Source of the DNA: Acidovorax soli
Lineage (GTDB): Bacteria; Pseudomonadota; Gammaproteobacteria; Burkholderiales; Burkholderiaceae_C
Direction: 5' to 3'
Assembly: GCF_014207955.1 (NCBI RefSeq)
Contig: NZ_JACHLK010000002.1
Span: forward strand, 310,001 to 374,000
Length of the DNA: 64,000 nucleotides
In this document: piece after piece, positions 49,577 to 60,302 of the stretch
How positions within the stretch are numbered: position 1 is the stretch's first letter
Layout: each line of letters begins with the position of its first letter
The notes under the pieces: model-generated
Seen by the model: the letters and a program-made list of their open reading frames with translations, nothing else
The model's database searches: none
Told to the model about the DNA's origin: nothing
Position numbers and translations under genes: made by a program

Positions 49577-51706
49577 ATGCGCGTGACCCATCCAGCCCCT
49601 GCTTCTGTCGTTCAGTGGACCCCGCATGGGGGCGTGCTGCTGGTCACCGTGGACAACCCGCCGGTGAATGCCCTGGGGGCCGCCGTGCGCCAGGGGCTGA
49701 TGGCCGCGATCGCCGCGGCCGAGGCCGATGCCGGCGTCGAAGCGGTGCTGATCGTCGGTGCAGGCCGCGCCTTCATCGCCGGGGCCGACATCCGCGAGTT
49801 CGGCAAGCCGCCGGTACCGCCCGCCCTGCCCGAGGTCTGCCAGGCCATCGAAGCCTGCAGCAAGCCGGTGGTGGCCGCCATCCACGGCGCGGCGCTGGGC
49901 GGCGGCCTGGAGGTGGCCCTGTCGGCCCACTACCGCCTGGCCTTGCCCGGTGCCCAGTTGGGCCTGCCCGAAGTGCTGTTGGGCCTGCTGCCCGGCTCCG
50001 GCGGCACGCAGCGCGCGCCGCGGCTCATGGGGGTGAAGGCGGCCACCGAACTCATGCTCAGCGGCAAGCATATCAACGCCCAGGCGGCCCTGGCCGCTGG
50101 CCTGGTGGATGCGCTGGCCGAGGGCAGCGATCCTGTGGCCGCCGGCCTGGCCTATGCGCGCGAGCTGCTGGCGCGCCATGCACCGGTGCGCCCCACCAGC
50201 GCCCTGCCCGGCCGGCTGGCGGACAAGGCCGCGGCGCAGGCCGAACTCGATGCCCTCAAGGCCGAGACCGCCAAGTCCGCGCGCGGCCTGTTCTCGCCCC
50301 TGAAGATCATCGACTGCGTGCAGGCCGCGCTGGACCTGCCTTTCGACGAGGCCCTCAGGTTCGAGCGCGCCCAGTTCATGGCCTGCCTGGACAGCCCGCA
50401 GCGTGCCGGCCTGATCCACGCCTTCTTTGCGGAGCGCGAAGTCGCCAAGGTGCCTGAGGCCAAGGCCGCCGCCCCCCGCCCCTTCACTTCCATCGCCGTG
50501 ATCGGCGGCGGCACCATGGGCGCTGGCATTACCGTCTCGGCGCTGGATGCCGGCCTGCCCGTGACCATGATCGAGCGCGACGAGGCCTCGATCGCGCGCG
50601 GCCGGGCCCATGTGGAGAAGGTCTACGATGCCCTGGTGGCCAAGGGCCGCATGGCCCCTGAGGCCAAGGCCGCCACCACGGCGCGCTACACCGGCAGCAC
50701 GCACTACGAGGACATTGCCGGCGCGGACCTGGTGATCGAGGCGGTCTTCGAGGACATCGAGGTCAAGAAAACCGTGTTCCGTGAACTCGACCGTGTGTGC
50801 AAACCCGGCGCCGTGCTGGCCACCAACACCTCCTACCTGGACATCGACGCGATTGCGGCCGCTACGGCGCGCCCAGAGGACGTGATCGGCCTGCATTTCT
50901 TCAGCCCTGCCAACATCATGAAGCTGCTGGAGATCGTGGTGCCCGCCCGGGTCAGCGCCGACGTGGTGGCCACGGCCTTCGAGCTGGCCAAGCGGCTCAA
51001 GAAGGTGCCGGTGCGTGCCGGCGTGTGCGACGGCTTCATCGGCAACCGCATCCTGGCCGTGTACAAGCAGGCGGCCGACCACCTCATGGAAGACGGCGCC
51101 AGCCCCTACGAGATCGACGCCGCCGTGCGCGGCTTCGGCTATCCCATGGGCCCCTTCCAGGTGACCGACCTGGCCGGTGGCGACATCGGCTGGGCCACGC
51201 GCAAGCGCCGCGCCGCCACGCGCGACCCCAAGGCGCGCTACGTGGAGATCGCCGACCGCATCTGCGAGCGCGGCTGGTTCGGCCAGAAGACCGGCCGGGG
51301 CTTCTACCTCTACCCCGAGGGCGCCCGCGTGGGCCAGCCCGACCCTGAGGTGCTGGCCATCGTCGATGCCGAACGTGCGCGCAAGGGCGTGGTGCCGCGC
51401 GCTTTCAGCGCCGACGAGATCATGCGCCGCTACATGGCCGCCATGGTCAACGAAGGCGCCAAGGTGGTGGCCGAGGGCATTGCCCTGCGCCCGCTGGACG
51501 TGGACGTGACCTTCCTGTCCGGCTATGGTTTCCCACGCTTTCGCGGCGGCCCCATGAAGTGGGCCGACATGCAGGGCCTGCCCCAGGTGCTGGCCGACAT
51601 TCGCGAGTTCGCCCAGGAAGACCCGCTGTTCTGGCAACCCGCCACCTTGCTGGAGCAGCTGGTGGCCCAGGGCCGCAATTTCGACAGCCTCAACCAAACC
51701 GCCTGA
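49577..51706 (+). CDS. bifunctional enoyl-CoA hydratase/3-hydroxyacyl-CoA dehydrogenase (PimF-like)
   Basis: FadB-type enzyme of 709 residues. The N-terminal crotonase domain (about 15-200) has [38 protein letters not shown] and [20 protein letters not shown]. The dehydrogenase part starts at [21 protein letters not shown] (NAD motif, about 310) and continues with [14 protein letters not shown] and [17 protein letters not shown]. It converts an enoyl-CoA to a 3-ketoacyl-CoA. A gene order of this enzyme, thiolase and two acyl-CoA dehydrogenases matches the pim operon for pimeloyl-CoA; pimF assignment is therefore favoured by synteny but not proven. Confidence 0.9.
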   Translation: MRVTHPAPASVVQWTPHGGVLLVTVDNPPVNALGAAVRQGLMAAIAAAEADAGVEAVLIVGAGRAFIAGADIREFGKPPVPPALPEVCQAIEACSKPVVAAIHGAALGGGLEVALSAHYRLALPGAQLGLPEVLLGLLPGSGGTQRAPRLMGVKAATELMLSGKHINAQAALAAGLVDALAEGSDPVAAGLAYARELLARHAPVRPTSALPGRLADKAAAQAELDALKAETAKSARGLFSPLKIIDCVQAALDLPFDEALRFERAQFMACLDSPQRAGLIHAFFAEREVAKVPEAKAAAPRPFTSIAVIGGGTMGAGITVSALDAGLPVTMIERDEASIARGRAHVEKVYDALVAKGRMAPEAKAATTARYTGSTHYEDIAGADLVIEAVFEDIEVKKTVFRELDRVCKPGAVLATNTSYLDIDAIAAATARPEDVIGLHFFSPANIMKLLEIVVPARVSADVVATAFELAKRLKKVPVRAGVCDGFIGNRILAVYKQAADHLMEDGASPYEIDAAVRGFGYPMGPFQVTDLAGGDIGWATRKRRAATRDPKARYVEIADRICERGWFGQKTGRGFYLYPEGARVGQPDPEVLAIVDAERARKGVVPRAFSADEIMRRYMAAMVNEGAKVVAEGIALRPLDVDVTFLSGYGFPRFRGGPMKWADMQGLPQVLADIREFAQEDPLFWQPATLLEQLVAQGRNFDSLNQTA

Positions 51707-51723
51707 ACCAGGAGACACCCACC

Positions 51724-52905
51724 ATGCGCGAAGCCGTCATCGTTTCCACCGCCCGCACCCCGCTGGCCAAGTCGCACCGCGGCGAATTCAATGCCACGCC
51801 GGCCGCCCAACTGGCCGCGTTCTCCGTCACTGCAGCCGTCGAGCGCTCGGGCGTGGACCCCGCCATGTTCGAAGACTTCATCCTGGGCTGCGGCAACCCC
51901 GACGGTTTCCAGGGCCGCAACCTGGGCCGCCAGACCGTGCTGCGCGCCGGGCTGCCGCTGTCGGTGGCGGGCACCACGGTCACGCGCTTTTGCGCCTCGG
52001 GCCTGCAGTCCATCGCCATTGCCGCCGGCCGCATTGTGGCCGAAGGGGTGCCAGCCATGATCGCGGGCGGGGTGGAAACCATCTCGGGTATCCGCCCAGG
52101 CAACAACCTGCCCACCGACATGGACCCCTGGCTGGTGGAGCACAAGCCGGCCCTCTACATGACCATGATCGACACCGCCGACGTGGTGGCGCACCGCTAC
52201 GGCATCTCGCGCGAGGACCAGGATGCGTTTTCGCTGCAAAGCCAGCAGCGCACGGCCGCCGCGCAGGCCGCTGGCCGGTTCGACGATGAAATCGTCCCCT
52301 GCACCACGCGCATGGCCGAGAAGAACAAGGACTCGGGCGAGGTCACCTACCGCGAGGTGGTCGCCACGCGCGACACCTGCAACCGCCCCGGCACCACGCT
52401 CGAAGGCCTGCTGGCGCTGGAGCCTGTGAAGGGCCCCGGCCAGTTCATCACGGCCGGCAATGCCTCGCAGCTGTCCGATGGCTCGTCGGCCTGCGTGCTG
52501 ATGGAAGCCAAAGAGGCCGAGCGCCTGGGCCTGCAGCCGCTGGGCGCTTTCCGCGGCATGGCCGTGGCCGGCTGCGAGCCCGATGAGATGGGCATCGGCC
52601 CGGTGTTCGCCGTACCCAAGCTGCTGGCACGCCACGGCCTCACGGTGGAGGACATCGACCTCTGGGAGCTCAACGAGGCCTTTGCCTCGCAGGCCCTGTA
52701 CTGCCAGCGCCGGCTGGGCATCCCCATGGAGCGGCTCAACGTGAACGGCGGCGCCATCTCCATCGGCCACCCCTTCGGCATGACGGGCGCACGCTTGGCC
52801 GGCCACATCCTGCTGGAAGGCCGGCGCCGCAAGGCCAAGTGGGGCGTGGTGACGATGTGCATCGCCGGGGGCATGGGCGCCGCCGGCCTGTTCGAAATAT
52901 TCTGA
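51724..52905 (+). CDS. acetyl-CoA acyltransferase (thiolase, PimB-like)
   Basis: Thiolase of 393 residues. The nucleophile Cys is in [10 protein letters not shown] (about residue 89), the second-Cys motif is [11 protein letters not shown] and the His motif [16 protein letters not shown] is at [10 protein letters not shown]. It cleaves a 3-ketoacyl-CoA with CoA to acetyl-CoA and a shortened acyl-CoA. It begins 18 bp after the multifunctional enzyme with an AGGAGA ribosome-binding site. In the pim operon the equivalent thiolase is pimB. Confidence 0.92.
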   Translation: MREAVIVSTARTPLAKSHRGEFNATPAAQLAAFSVTAAVERSGVDPAMFEDFILGCGNPDGFQGRNLGRQTVLRAGLPLSVAGTTVTRFCASGLQSIAIAAGRIVAEGVPAMIAGGVETISGIRPGNNLPTDMDPWLVEHKPALYMTMIDTADVVAHRYGISREDQDAFSLQSQQRTAAAQAAGRFDDEIVPCTTRMAEKNKDSGEVTYREVVATRDTCNRPGTTLEGLLALEPVKGPGQFITAGNASQLSDGSSACVLMEAKEAERLGLQPLGAFRGMAVAGCEPDEMGIGPVFAVPKLLARHGLTVEDIDLWELNEAFASQALYCQRRLGIPMERLNVNGGAISIGHPFGMTGARLAGHILLEGRRRKAKWGVVTMCIAGGMGAAGLFEIF

Positions 52906-52918
52906 AGCGAGGCACGAC

Positions 52919-54127
52919 ATGGATCTGCAATTCACCCCTGAGGAACAGGCCTTCCGCGAGGAAGTGCAGGCCTTTCTGAAAGACCGGCTGCCCGCCGCGC
53001 TGGCGCACAAGGTCAAAGCCGGACAGCGCCTGACCAAGGCCGACCAGGAGGAGTGGCATGCCATCCTGAACGCGCGCGGCTGGCTGGCCAACCACTGGCC
53101 TGCGCAGTACGGCGGCCCGGGCTGGGGTGCGGTGCAGAAGTTCATCTTCGACAACGAGTGCGCCGTCGCGGGCGGGCCGCGCATCGTGCCCTTCGGCGTC
53201 AACATGCTGGGCCCGGTGCTCATCAAGTACGGCAACGAGGCACAAAAGCAGTATTGGCTGCCGCGCATCCTGAGCGGTGCCGACTGGTGGTGCCAGGGCT
53301 ATTCCGAGCCGGGCTCGGGCTCGGATCTGGCCTCGGTCAAGACCACGGCCGTGCGCGGGCTGGATGCGCAGGGCGCGCACTACATCGTCAACGGGCAGAA
53401 GACCTGGACCACCCAGGGCCAGCACGCCAACATGATCTTCTGCCTGGTGCGCACCGACCGCGAGGCCAAGGCCCAGTCGGGCATCAGCTTTCTGCTGGTG
53501 GACATGGACACGCCGGGCGTGGAAGTGCGCCCCATCCGCACGCTCGATGGCGACCGCGAGGTCAACGAGGTGTTCTTCACCGACGTGCGCGTGCCGGCCG
53601 AGAACCTGGTGGGCGAGGAAAACAAGGGCTGGACCTACGCCAAGTACCTGCTGACGTACGAGCGCACCGGCATCGCCGGCGTGGGCTTCTCGGTGGCTGC
53701 GATGGAAAAGCTCAAGGTGATTGCCGCCAAGGTGCAGCGCAATGGCCGCCCGCTGGACCAGGACCCGCAGTTCGCCACCCGCATGGCCAAGGTCGAAATC
53801 GACCTGGAGAACATGAAGACCACCAACCTGCGCGTGATCGCCGCCGTGGCCGGTGGCGGGGTGCCGGGGGCCGAGAGCTCCATGCTCAAGATCCGCGGCA
53901 CCGAGATCCGCCAGGAAATCCTGTCGCTGATCCGCCGCGCCATGGGCCCCGCCGCCCTGCCCTACATCGAGGAGGCGCAGCACCAGGACCTGGATGCGGC
54001 AACCTCCGGCCCCGCCGAGGCGGCCACGGCCGCGGCCAACTACTTCAACTACCGCAAGCTGTCGATCTTCGGCGGCTCCAACGAAATCCAGAAGAACATC
54101 ATCTCCAAGATGATCCTGGGCCTGTGA
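52919..54127 (+). CDS. acyl-CoA dehydrogenase, PimC-like large subunit
   Basis: FAD enzyme of 402 residues: N-terminal helical domain (FTPEEQAFREEVQAFLKDRLP), GYSEPGSGSDLASVKTTAV and QKTWTTQGQHANMIFCLVR for FAD contact, and the C-terminal FGGSNEIQKNIISKMILGL. It oxidises an acyl-CoA and passes electrons to ETF. The following gene is a second, shorter acyl-CoA dehydrogenase, and such pairs are the two subunits of pimeloyl-CoA dehydrogenase (pimC/pimD). It is 13 bp after the thiolase. Confidence 0.9.
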   Translation: MDLQFTPEEQAFREEVQAFLKDRLPAALAHKVKAGQRLTKADQEEWHAILNARGWLANHWPAQYGGPGWGAVQKFIFDNECAVAGGPRIVPFGVNMLGPVLIKYGNEAQKQYWLPRILSGADWWCQGYSEPGSGSDLASVKTTAVRGLDAQGAHYIVNGQKTWTTQGQHANMIFCLVRTDREAKAQSGISFLLVDMDTPGVEVRPIRTLDGDREVNEVFFTDVRVPAENLVGEENKGWTYAKYLLTYERTGIAGVGFSVAAMEKLKVIAAKVQRNGRPLDQDPQFATRMAKVEIDLENMKTTNLRVIAAVAGGGVPGAESSMLKIRGTEIRQEILSLIRRAMGPAALPYIEEAQHQDLDAATSGPAEAATAAANYFNYRKLSIFGGSNEIQKNIISKMILGL

Positions 54128-54137
54128 GGCAGCTGCC

Positions 54138-55271
54138 ATGAACTTTGAACACACCGAAGACCGCCGCATGCTGGCGGACACCCTGGACCGCTTCGTGGCC
54201 GGGCAGTGCCCCATGGAGACCCGCAATGCCATCGCCTACGGCAGCGCCGGCATGTCGGGCGCGCTGTGGGGGCAGTTCGCCGAGTTGGGCGCCATAGGCG
54301 CCCTGTTCCCCGAAGCCGATGGCGGCTTTGGCGGCGCCGGTTTCGACATCGCCGTGGTCTTCGAGGCCCTGGGCCGGGGCCTGGTGGTGGAACCCTTCCT
54401 GGGCGCCCTGCTGGTGGGCCGCGCCCTGGGCGCCGTGGGGACGCCCGCGCAGAAGGAGCGCATCGCCAGCCTGATCGACGGCAGCACCGTGGCCGCGCTG
54501 GCGCACGACGAGCCGGGCAGCCACTACGAACTGGCGCGCGTGGCCACGCAGGCGGTGCGCAAGGGCCAGGGGTGGGTGCTGTCGGGCGCCAAGGCCGTGG
54601 TTGTGCAGGGCGGCGCGGCGCAGTTGCTGCTGGTCTCGGCCCGCACCGCGGGCGCGGTGGACAGCGAGGATGGCATGTCACTGTTCCTCGTGCCGGCCGA
54701 TGCGCCGGGCGTGGAGCGCCGGGGCTATGCCCGCATCGACGGTGGCGGCGCCGCCGACATCACGTTCACCAACGTGGAACTGGGCCCCGATGCGCTGCTG
54801 GGCACCGAAAGCCAAGGCCTGGCCACGCTGGAGCTGGCCGTGGGCTGGGGCGTGCTGGCCCTGTGCGCCGAGGCGCTGGGCGCCATGGAGGTGGCCAAGA
54901 AGGACACGCTCGAATACCTGCAGACGCGCAAGCAGTTCGGCGTGCCCATCGGCAGCTTCCAGGCGCTGCAGCACCGCATGGCCGACCTGCTGCTGGAGGT
55001 GGAGCAGGCGCGCTCGGCCGTGATCAACGCCGCGGCCGCCATGGACGGCGAGCGCCTGGCGCGCGAGCGCGCGCTGTCGGCCGCCAAGTTCACCATCGGC
55101 CGCATCGGCGCACTGGTGTCCGAGGAAAGCATACAAATGCATGGGGGCATCGGCATGACCTGGGAGCTGCCGCTGTCGCACTATGCCAAGCGGCTGGTGA
55201 TGATCGACCACCAGCTGGGCGACGAAGACCACCACCTGGCGCGCTACATGGCGCTGGGCCAACCCGGCTGA
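54138..55271 (+). CDS. acyl-CoA dehydrogenase, PimD-like small subunit
   Basis: Protein of 377 residues, the shorter partner of the preceding dehydrogenase. It has MNFEHTEDRRMLADTLDRFV at the start, LFPEADGGFGGAGFDIAVVFEALGRG, QTRKQFGVPIGSFQALQHRMADLLLEVEQARSA and the end SEESIQMHGGIGMTWELPLSHYAKR. It lies 10 bp after the large subunit. In pim-type enzymes both subunits are needed; the catalytic base cannot be assigned with certainty from the sequence alone. Confidence 0.88.
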   Translation: MNFEHTEDRRMLADTLDRFVAGQCPMETRNAIAYGSAGMSGALWGQFAELGAIGALFPEADGGFGGAGFDIAVVFEALGRGLVVEPFLGALLVGRALGAVGTPAQKERIASLIDGSTVAALAHDEPGSHYELARVATQAVRKGQGWVLSGAKAVVVQGGAAQLLLVSARTAGAVDSEDGMSLFLVPADAPGVERRGYARIDGGGAADITFTNVELGPDALLGTESQGLATLELAVGWGVLALCAEALGAMEVAKKDTLEYLQTRKQFGVPIGSFQALQHRMADLLLEVEQARSAVINAAAAMDGERLARERALSAAKFTIGRIGALVSEESIQMHGGIGMTWELPLSHYAKRLVMIDHQLGDEDHHLARYMALGQPG

Positions 55272-55296
55272 CGGCGGGCACACAAGGAGACTGAAC

Positions 55297-56535
55297 ATGG
55301 CGACCACCCAAGAACCGGCCCAGGGCCTGGACCTGCCCCTCGAAGGCGTGCGCGTGCTGGACCTGTCGCGCGTCTTCGCCGGGCCACTGTGCGGCCAGGT
55401 GCTGGCCGACTTCGGCGCCGAGGTCATCAAGGTCGAGCACCCGGGCCGCGGCGATGACACGCGCGACTGGGGCATGCGCATCGGCAAGACCGAGACCACC
55501 TACTACAACAGCATGAACCGCAACAAGCGGTCCATCACGCTGGACCTGCAGAGCCCACAGGCCTTGAAGATCATCCACAGCCTGCTGCCGCAGGTCGACG
55601 TGGTGATCCACAACTTCAAGACCGGTGGTGCCGAAAAGCTGGGCCTGGGCTATGAGCAGCTCCGGGCCATCCGGCCCGACCTGGTCTACTGCGCCGTGGC
55701 CGGCTACGACGCGAGCGGCCCCGAGGCCAAACGCCCCGGCTACGACCTGGTGATCCAGGGCGAGGCCGGCCTGATGGCGCTGAACGGCGAGGCCGAGCAG
55801 CCGCCGCTGAAGTTCGGCGTGGCCGTGGTGGACCTGGTGACCGGCATGCATGCCGCCCAGGCCGTGCTGGCCGCCCTGTTCCGCCGCGAGCGCACGGGCA
55901 AGGGCCGGCTCATCGAGATGGCGCTGTACGACTGCGGCATCATGGTCACGGGCTACTACGGGCTCGATGCGCTGCAGCTGGGCCGCGACCCGGCGCGCTA
56001 CGGCAACGCCCACCCCTCCATCGTGCCCTATGGCATGTTCGAGGCGGCCGACGGCCCGCTGATCATCGCCGTGGGCAACAACACGCAGTTCGACAAGTTC
56101 TGCCGCGCGGTCATCGAGCGGCCGGACATCGTCGAAGACCCGCGCTTTGCCACCAATGTGGAGCGGGCCAAGAACCGCCCTGCCCTGGTGCCGCTGCTCA
56201 ACGGCATGATCCGCTCGCTGCCGCGCGATGTGCTGCTCGAACGCATGGCGGCGGCCGGCATCCCCTGCGGCAAGGTCGCCGGCCTGCACGAAGCCCTGAC
56301 CAGCCAGCGCACGCGCCAGAGTGGCCTCGTGCAGGACATGCCCCACCCCGTGACCGGCACCACGCCCGTGTTCGCCCCGCCCTACCGCCTGGACGGCCAG
56401 CGCCTGCCTGTGCGCAACGCCCCGCCGACGCTGGGCGAGGGCACGCGCGAGGTGCTGCAGCGCCTGCTGGCCCTGGGCGAGGACGAGCTGCAGCAGTTGC
56501 AGCAAAGCGGCGTGCTGACCCTTCCATCCGCCTGA
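55297..56535 (+). CDS. CaiB/BaiF family CoA-transferase
   Basis: Class III CoA-transferase of 412 residues. Motifs: VLDLSRVFAGPLCGQVLADFGAEVIKVEHPG, MNRNKRSITLDLQSPQA, and YDASGPEAKRPGYDLVIQGEAG, in which the Asp of PGYD is the usual active-site nucleophile. It moves CoA from an acyl-CoA donor to a free carboxylate, so no ATP-dependent ligase is needed. In Rhodopseudomonas the pim operon has the ligase pimA at this functional step; here the transferase is likely to replace it. An ACAAGGAG site precedes the ATG. Confidence 0.9.
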   Translation: MATTQEPAQGLDLPLEGVRVLDLSRVFAGPLCGQVLADFGAEVIKVEHPGRGDDTRDWGMRIGKTETTYYNSMNRNKRSITLDLQSPQALKIIHSLLPQVDVVIHNFKTGGAEKLGLGYEQLRAIRPDLVYCAVAGYDASGPEAKRPGYDLVIQGEAGLMALNGEAEQPPLKFGVAVVDLVTGMHAAQAVLAALFRRERTGKGRLIEMALYDCGIMVTGYYGLDALQLGRDPARYGNAHPSIVPYGMFEAADGPLIIAVGNNTQFDKFCRAVIERPDIVEDPRFATNVERAKNRPALVPLLNGMIRSLPRDVLLERMAAAGIPCGKVAGLHEALTSQRTRQSGLVQDMPHPVTGTTPVFAPPYRLDGQRLPVRNAPPTLGEGTREVLQRLLALGEDELQQLQQSGVLTLPSA

Positions 56536-56566
56536 TGCCAGACATCCACAACACCGAGACAAGACC

Positions 56567-57568
56567 ATGAGCACCTCTTTCAACCGCCGCACCGCCCTGC
56601 AAGGCCTGGCCGCATTGGGCAGCGCAGGCCTGCTGGGCAGCAGCCTGGCCCAGCCCGCCAAGGACGCCTGGCCGGCCAGCCTCCTCAAGCTGGTCGTGCC
56701 CTTCCCGGCCGGCGGCCCCACCGACACGGCCTCGCGCATCGTCGGGCAGAAGCTGGCCGAGCGTCTCAAGCAGGCCGTGGTGGTGGAAAACCGCCCCGGC
56801 GCCTCGGGCTCCATTGCCGCGCTGCAGGTGATGAAGGCCGAACCCGATGGCTACACGCTGATGATGCTGGCCACCCCCACTCTGCTGGCGCCCCACCTGT
56901 ACAAGAAGGCGGGCTACGACACGGTGAAGGACTTCGCCCCGGTGGCCACGGTGTACGACCTGCCCATCGTCGTGGTGGTCAACCCCACGCAACTGCCGGA
57001 CGTGACCGATCTGCGCAAGCTCATCGCCCATGCCAAGGCGCAGAAGGCCCCGCTCAACTACACCAGCTCGGGCGCGGGCAGCTTTGGCCATCTGAGCATG
57101 GAACTGCTCAAGCAGATGGGCGGCTTCGACATGCAGCACGTGCCCTACAAGGGCGGCGTGCCGGCCATTACCGACACCATCGGCGGCCAGGTGCCGGTGA
57201 TGTATGCCGACCTGGTAGCGGCCCTGCCCCACATCAAGGCGGGCAAGCTGCGCGCCATCGCCATCGGGTCGCCGCAGCGTGTTTCCATGCTGCCCGATGT
57301 GCCGACCATTGCCGAGCAAGGCTTCAAGGGCTATGACGCCGTGTCCTGGGGCGGCCTGCTGGCCCCCGCGGGCACGCCCAAGGCCGTGGTGGAGCGCATC
57401 GCCAATGAGGTGCGCCAGATCCTGGCCGACAAGGAGATCCAGGAGAAGCTGCTGAACGCGGGGGCCATTGCCCGCTTCCAGGACCCAGTGCAGATGGGCC
57501 AGCATGTGCAGCAGGACTATGCCAAGTGGGGCCAGTTGATCCGCGACAAGGGCATTGCCCCGGAGTGA
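56567..57568 (+). CDS. Bug-family (TctC) solute-binding protein
   Basis: Periplasmic binding protein of 333 residues with a signal peptide (RRTALQGLAALGSAGLLGSSLAQ). Bug motifs: VVPFPAGGPTDTASRIVGQKLAE, VVVENRPGASGSIAAL, YTSSGAGSFGHLSME, HVPYKGGVPAITD and LPDVPTIAEQGFKGY. It probably delivers the carboxylate that the adjacent CoA-transferase activates; dicarboxylates are plausible. It sits 31 bp after the transferase and 7 bp before the next gene, in the same operon. Confidence 0.9.
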   Translation: MSTSFNRRTALQGLAALGSAGLLGSSLAQPAKDAWPASLLKLVVPFPAGGPTDTASRIVGQKLAERLKQAVVVENRPGASGSIAALQVMKAEPDGYTLMMLATPTLLAPHLYKKAGYDTVKDFAPVATVYDLPIVVVVNPTQLPDVTDLRKLIAHAKAQKAPLNYTSSGAGSFGHLSMELLKQMGGFDMQHVPYKGGVPAITDTIGGQVPVMYADLVAALPHIKAGKLRAIAIGSPQRVSMLPDVPTIAEQGFKGYDAVSWGGLLAPAGTPKAVVERIANEVRQILADKEIQEKLLNAGAIARFQDPVQMGQHVQQDYAKWGQLIRDKGIAPE

Positions 57569-57575
57569 GACGAGC

Positions 57576-58550
57576 ATGAAGACACGCATCACCGAACTCT
57601 TTGGCATTGAGCACCCCATCATCCAGGGTGGCATGCACCATGTGGGCCTGGCCGAGCTGGCGTCGGCCGTCTCCAACGCGGGCGGCCTGGGCATGGTCAC
57701 GGGGTTGACCCAACGCACGCCCGAGCTGCTGGCGCGCGAGATCGCGCGCTGCCGCGCCATGACGGACAAGCCCTTCGGCGTGAACCTGACCTTTCTGCCC
57801 TCGGTCAACCCGCCCGATTACCCCGGCTATGTGAAGGCCATCATCGAGGGCGGTGTGAAGGTGGTCGAGACCGCGGGCAACAACCCGCAGAAATGGCTGC
57901 CGGCGCTCAAGGAGGCAGGCATCAAGGTCATCCACAAATGCACCTCGGTGCGCCATGCGCTCAAGGCCCAGGCCATCGGCTGCGATGCGATCAGCGTCGA
58001 CGGCTTCGAGTGCGGCGGACACCCGGGCGAAGACGATGTGCCCAATTTCATCCTGCTGCCGCGCGCCGCCGAGGAACTGGGCATCCCCTTCGTCGCATCG
58101 GGCGGCATGGCCGATGGGCGCTCGCTCGTGGCCGCGCTGGCCTTGGGGGCCGAAGGCATGAACATGGGCACGCGCTTCATTGCCACCCAGGAGGCGCCGG
58201 TGCACGAGAACGTCAAGCGCGCCATCGTCGCGGCCAGCGAACTCGATACGCGCCTGGTCATGCGCCCGCTGCGCAATACCGAGCGGGTGCTCAGCAACGC
58301 TGCCGTGGAGCGCCTGCTGGCCAAGGAGCGCGAACTGGGCGCCGCCATCACGTTCGAGGACATTCTGCCCGAGGTGGCCGGCGTCTACCCGCGCATCATG
58401 CAAAGCGGCGAGATGGATGCCGGTGCCTGGTCCTGCGGCATGGTCGCCGGTCTGATCCACGACGTGCCCACGGTGCAGCAGCTGATCGACCGGACCATGG
58501 CCGAGGCCCACGCCCTGATCCACGAACGCCTGGCCGGGCTGGCCCGCTGA
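57576..58550 (+). CDS. nitronate monooxygenase family FMN enzyme
   Basis: TIM-barrel flavoprotein of 324 residues. The N-terminus [41 protein letters not shown] and the loop [13 protein letters not shown] with the catalytic His define the NMO/2-nitropropane dioxygenase family; [26 protein letters not shown] binds the FMN phosphate. Many relatives inside acyl-CoA operons have unknown physiological roles (enoyl-CoA reductase-like or detoxification). The start at 57576 follows the Bug stop by 7 bp. Confidence 0.88.
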   Translation: MKTRITELFGIEHPIIQGGMHHVGLAELASAVSNAGGLGMVTGLTQRTPELLAREIARCRAMTDKPFGVNLTFLPSVNPPDYPGYVKAIIEGGVKVVETAGNNPQKWLPALKEAGIKVIHKCTSVRHALKAQAIGCDAISVDGFECGGHPGEDDVPNFILLPRAAEELGIPFVASGGMADGRSLVAALALGAEGMNMGTRFIATQEAPVHENVKRAIVAASELDTRLVMRPLRNTERVLSNAAVERLLAKERELGAAITFEDILPEVAGVYPRIMQSGEMDAGAWSCGMVAGLIHDVPTVQQLIDRTMAEAHALIHERLAGLAR

Positions 58551-58578
58551 GCATTCCTTCATCCCTAGAAAGCATTCC

Positions 58579-59334
58579 ATGAAAATCCTCGTCCCCGTCA
58601 AGCGCGTGGTGGACTACAACGTCAAGGTCCGCGTCAAGTCGGACAGCACGGGTGTGGACATCGCCAACGTGAAGATGAGCATGAACCCTTTTGACGAAAT
58701 CGCCGTCGAAGAGGCCGTGCGCCTCAAAGAAAAAGGCCTGGTCACCGAAGTCATCGCCGTCTCCTGCGGCGTGGCCCAGTGCCAGGAAACCCTGCGCACC
58801 GCCATGGCCATCGGCGCCGACCGCGCCATCCTGGTGGAAACCCCCGCCGACCTGGATCTGCAGCCCCTGGCCGTGGCCAAGCTCCTCAAAGCCCTGGTCG
58901 GCAAGGAACAACCGGGCCTCGTGATCCTGGGCAAGCAAGCCATCGACGACGACGCCAACCAGACCGGCCAGATGCTGGCGGCCCTGGCCGACCTGCCCCA
59001 GGCGACGTTCGCCAGCAAGGTCGAACTGGCCGCCGACAAGGTCAGCGTCACCCGAGAAATCGACGGCGGCCTGGAAACCCTGTCCCTGTCCCTGCCCGCA
59101 GTCATCACCACCGACCTGCGCCTGAACGAGCCCCGCTACGTCACCTTGCCCAACATCATGAAGGCCAAGAAAAAGCAGCTCGATACCGTCAAGCCCGAAG
59201 ACCTCGGTGTGGACGTCGCTCCGCGCCTCAAAACCCTGAAGGTCAGCGAACCGCCCAAGCGCGGTGCCGGCGTCAAGGTGGCCGATGTGGCCGCCCTGGT
59301 CGAGAAACTCAAGAACGAAGCGAAGGTGATCTAA
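58579..59334 (+). CDS. etfB: electron transfer flavoprotein beta subunit
   Basis: ETF subunit of 251 residues with [20 protein letters not shown], the AMP-site region [20 protein letters not shown] and the dehydrogenase-recognition loop [20 protein letters not shown]. It accepts electrons from acyl-CoA dehydrogenases. It is directly abutted by etfA (TAAATG), so the two are made in equal amounts, and its location inside the acyl-CoA cluster fits the enzymes just upstream. Confidence 0.95.
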   Translation: MKILVPVKRVVDYNVKVRVKSDSTGVDIANVKMSMNPFDEIAVEEAVRLKEKGLVTEVIAVSCGVAQCQETLRTAMAIGADRAILVETPADLDLQPLAVAKLLKALVGKEQPGLVILGKQAIDDDANQTGQMLAALADLPQATFASKVELAADKVSVTREIDGGLETLSLSLPAVITTDLRLNEPRYVTLPNIMKAKKKQLDTVKPEDLGVDVAPRLKTLKVSEPPKRGAGVKVADVAALVEKLKNEAKVI

Positions 59335-60267
59335 ATGTCGGTACTCGTTATTGCTGAACACGACAACGCCAGCATCAAGGGCGCGACCCTGAACACCGTG
59401 ACCGCCGCAGCCGCCTGCGGTGGCGACGTGCACGTGCTGGTGGCCGGCCACAACGCCGCTGGTGCCGCCCAAGCAGCTGCACAAATCGCGGGTGTCGCCA
59501 AGGTCATCCATGCCGACGCCGCCGGCCTGGCCCACGGCCTGGCCGAAAACGTCGCCGCGCAAGTCCTGGCCATCGCCAGCAACTACAGCCACATCCTGTT
59601 CCCCGCCACCGCCGGTGGCAAGAACGTGGCCCCCCGCGTGGCGGCCAAGCTCGATGTGGCCCAGATCAGCGACATCACCAAGGTGGTCTCCCCTGACACC
59701 TTCGAGCGCCCCATCTACGCAGGCAACGCCATTGCCACCGTGCAGAGCCAGGACGCCACCAAGGTCATCACCGTGCGCACCACGGGCTTTGATGCCGCAG
59801 CCGCAACGGGCGGCAGTGCAGCCACCGAAACGGCGGCGGCAACAGCCGACGCGGGCAAGAGCAGCTTTGTGGGCAGCGAGATCGCCAAGAGCGACCGGCC
59901 TGAACTGACCGCCGCCAAGATCATCGTCTCCGGTGGCCGGGCCCTGGGCAGCAAGGAAAAGTTCGACGAAGTGATGACCCCGCTGGCCGACAAGCTGGGC
60001 GCTGCGATTGGCGCCAGCCGTGCGGCGGTGGATGCGGGCTATGCACCCAACGACCTGCAGGTGGGCCAGACGGGCAAGATCGTGGCGCCGCAGCTCTACG
60101 TCGCCGCGGGCATCTCCGGGGCCATCCAGCACTTGGCGGGCATGAAGGACTCCAAGGTGATCGTGGCGATCAACAAGGATGCGGAGGCGCCGATCTTCAG
60201 TGTGGCCGACTATGGGCTGGAGGCGGATCTGTTCACGGCGGTGCCGGAACTGGTCAAGGCGCTCTGA
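59335..60267 (+). CDS. etfA: electron transfer flavoprotein alpha subunit
   Basis: FAD-binding ETF subunit of 310 residues. The N-terminal domain begins [22 protein letters not shown]. The C-terminal FAD domain has [66 protein letters not shown] and [30 protein letters not shown]. The start is the ATG at 59335 immediately after the etfB stop. It transfers electrons to ETF:quinone oxidoreductase, which is not in the window. Confidence 0.95.
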   Translation: MSVLVIAEHDNASIKGATLNTVTAAAACGGDVHVLVAGHNAAGAAQAAAQIAGVAKVIHADAAGLAHGLAENVAAQVLAIASNYSHILFPATAGGKNVAPRVAAKLDVAQISDITKVVSPDTFERPIYAGNAIATVQSQDATKVITVRTTGFDAAAATGGSAATETAAATADAGKSSFVGSEIAKSDRPELTAAKIIVSGGRALGSKEKFDEVMTPLADKLGAAIGASRAAVDAGYAPNDLQVGQTGKIVAPQLYVAAGISGAIQHLAGMKDSKVIVAINKDAEAPIFSVADYGLEADLFTAVPELVKAL

Positions 60268-60302
60268 CCCGTCGGCCGCCCTCACCAAACCAGGAGACAC
60301 GC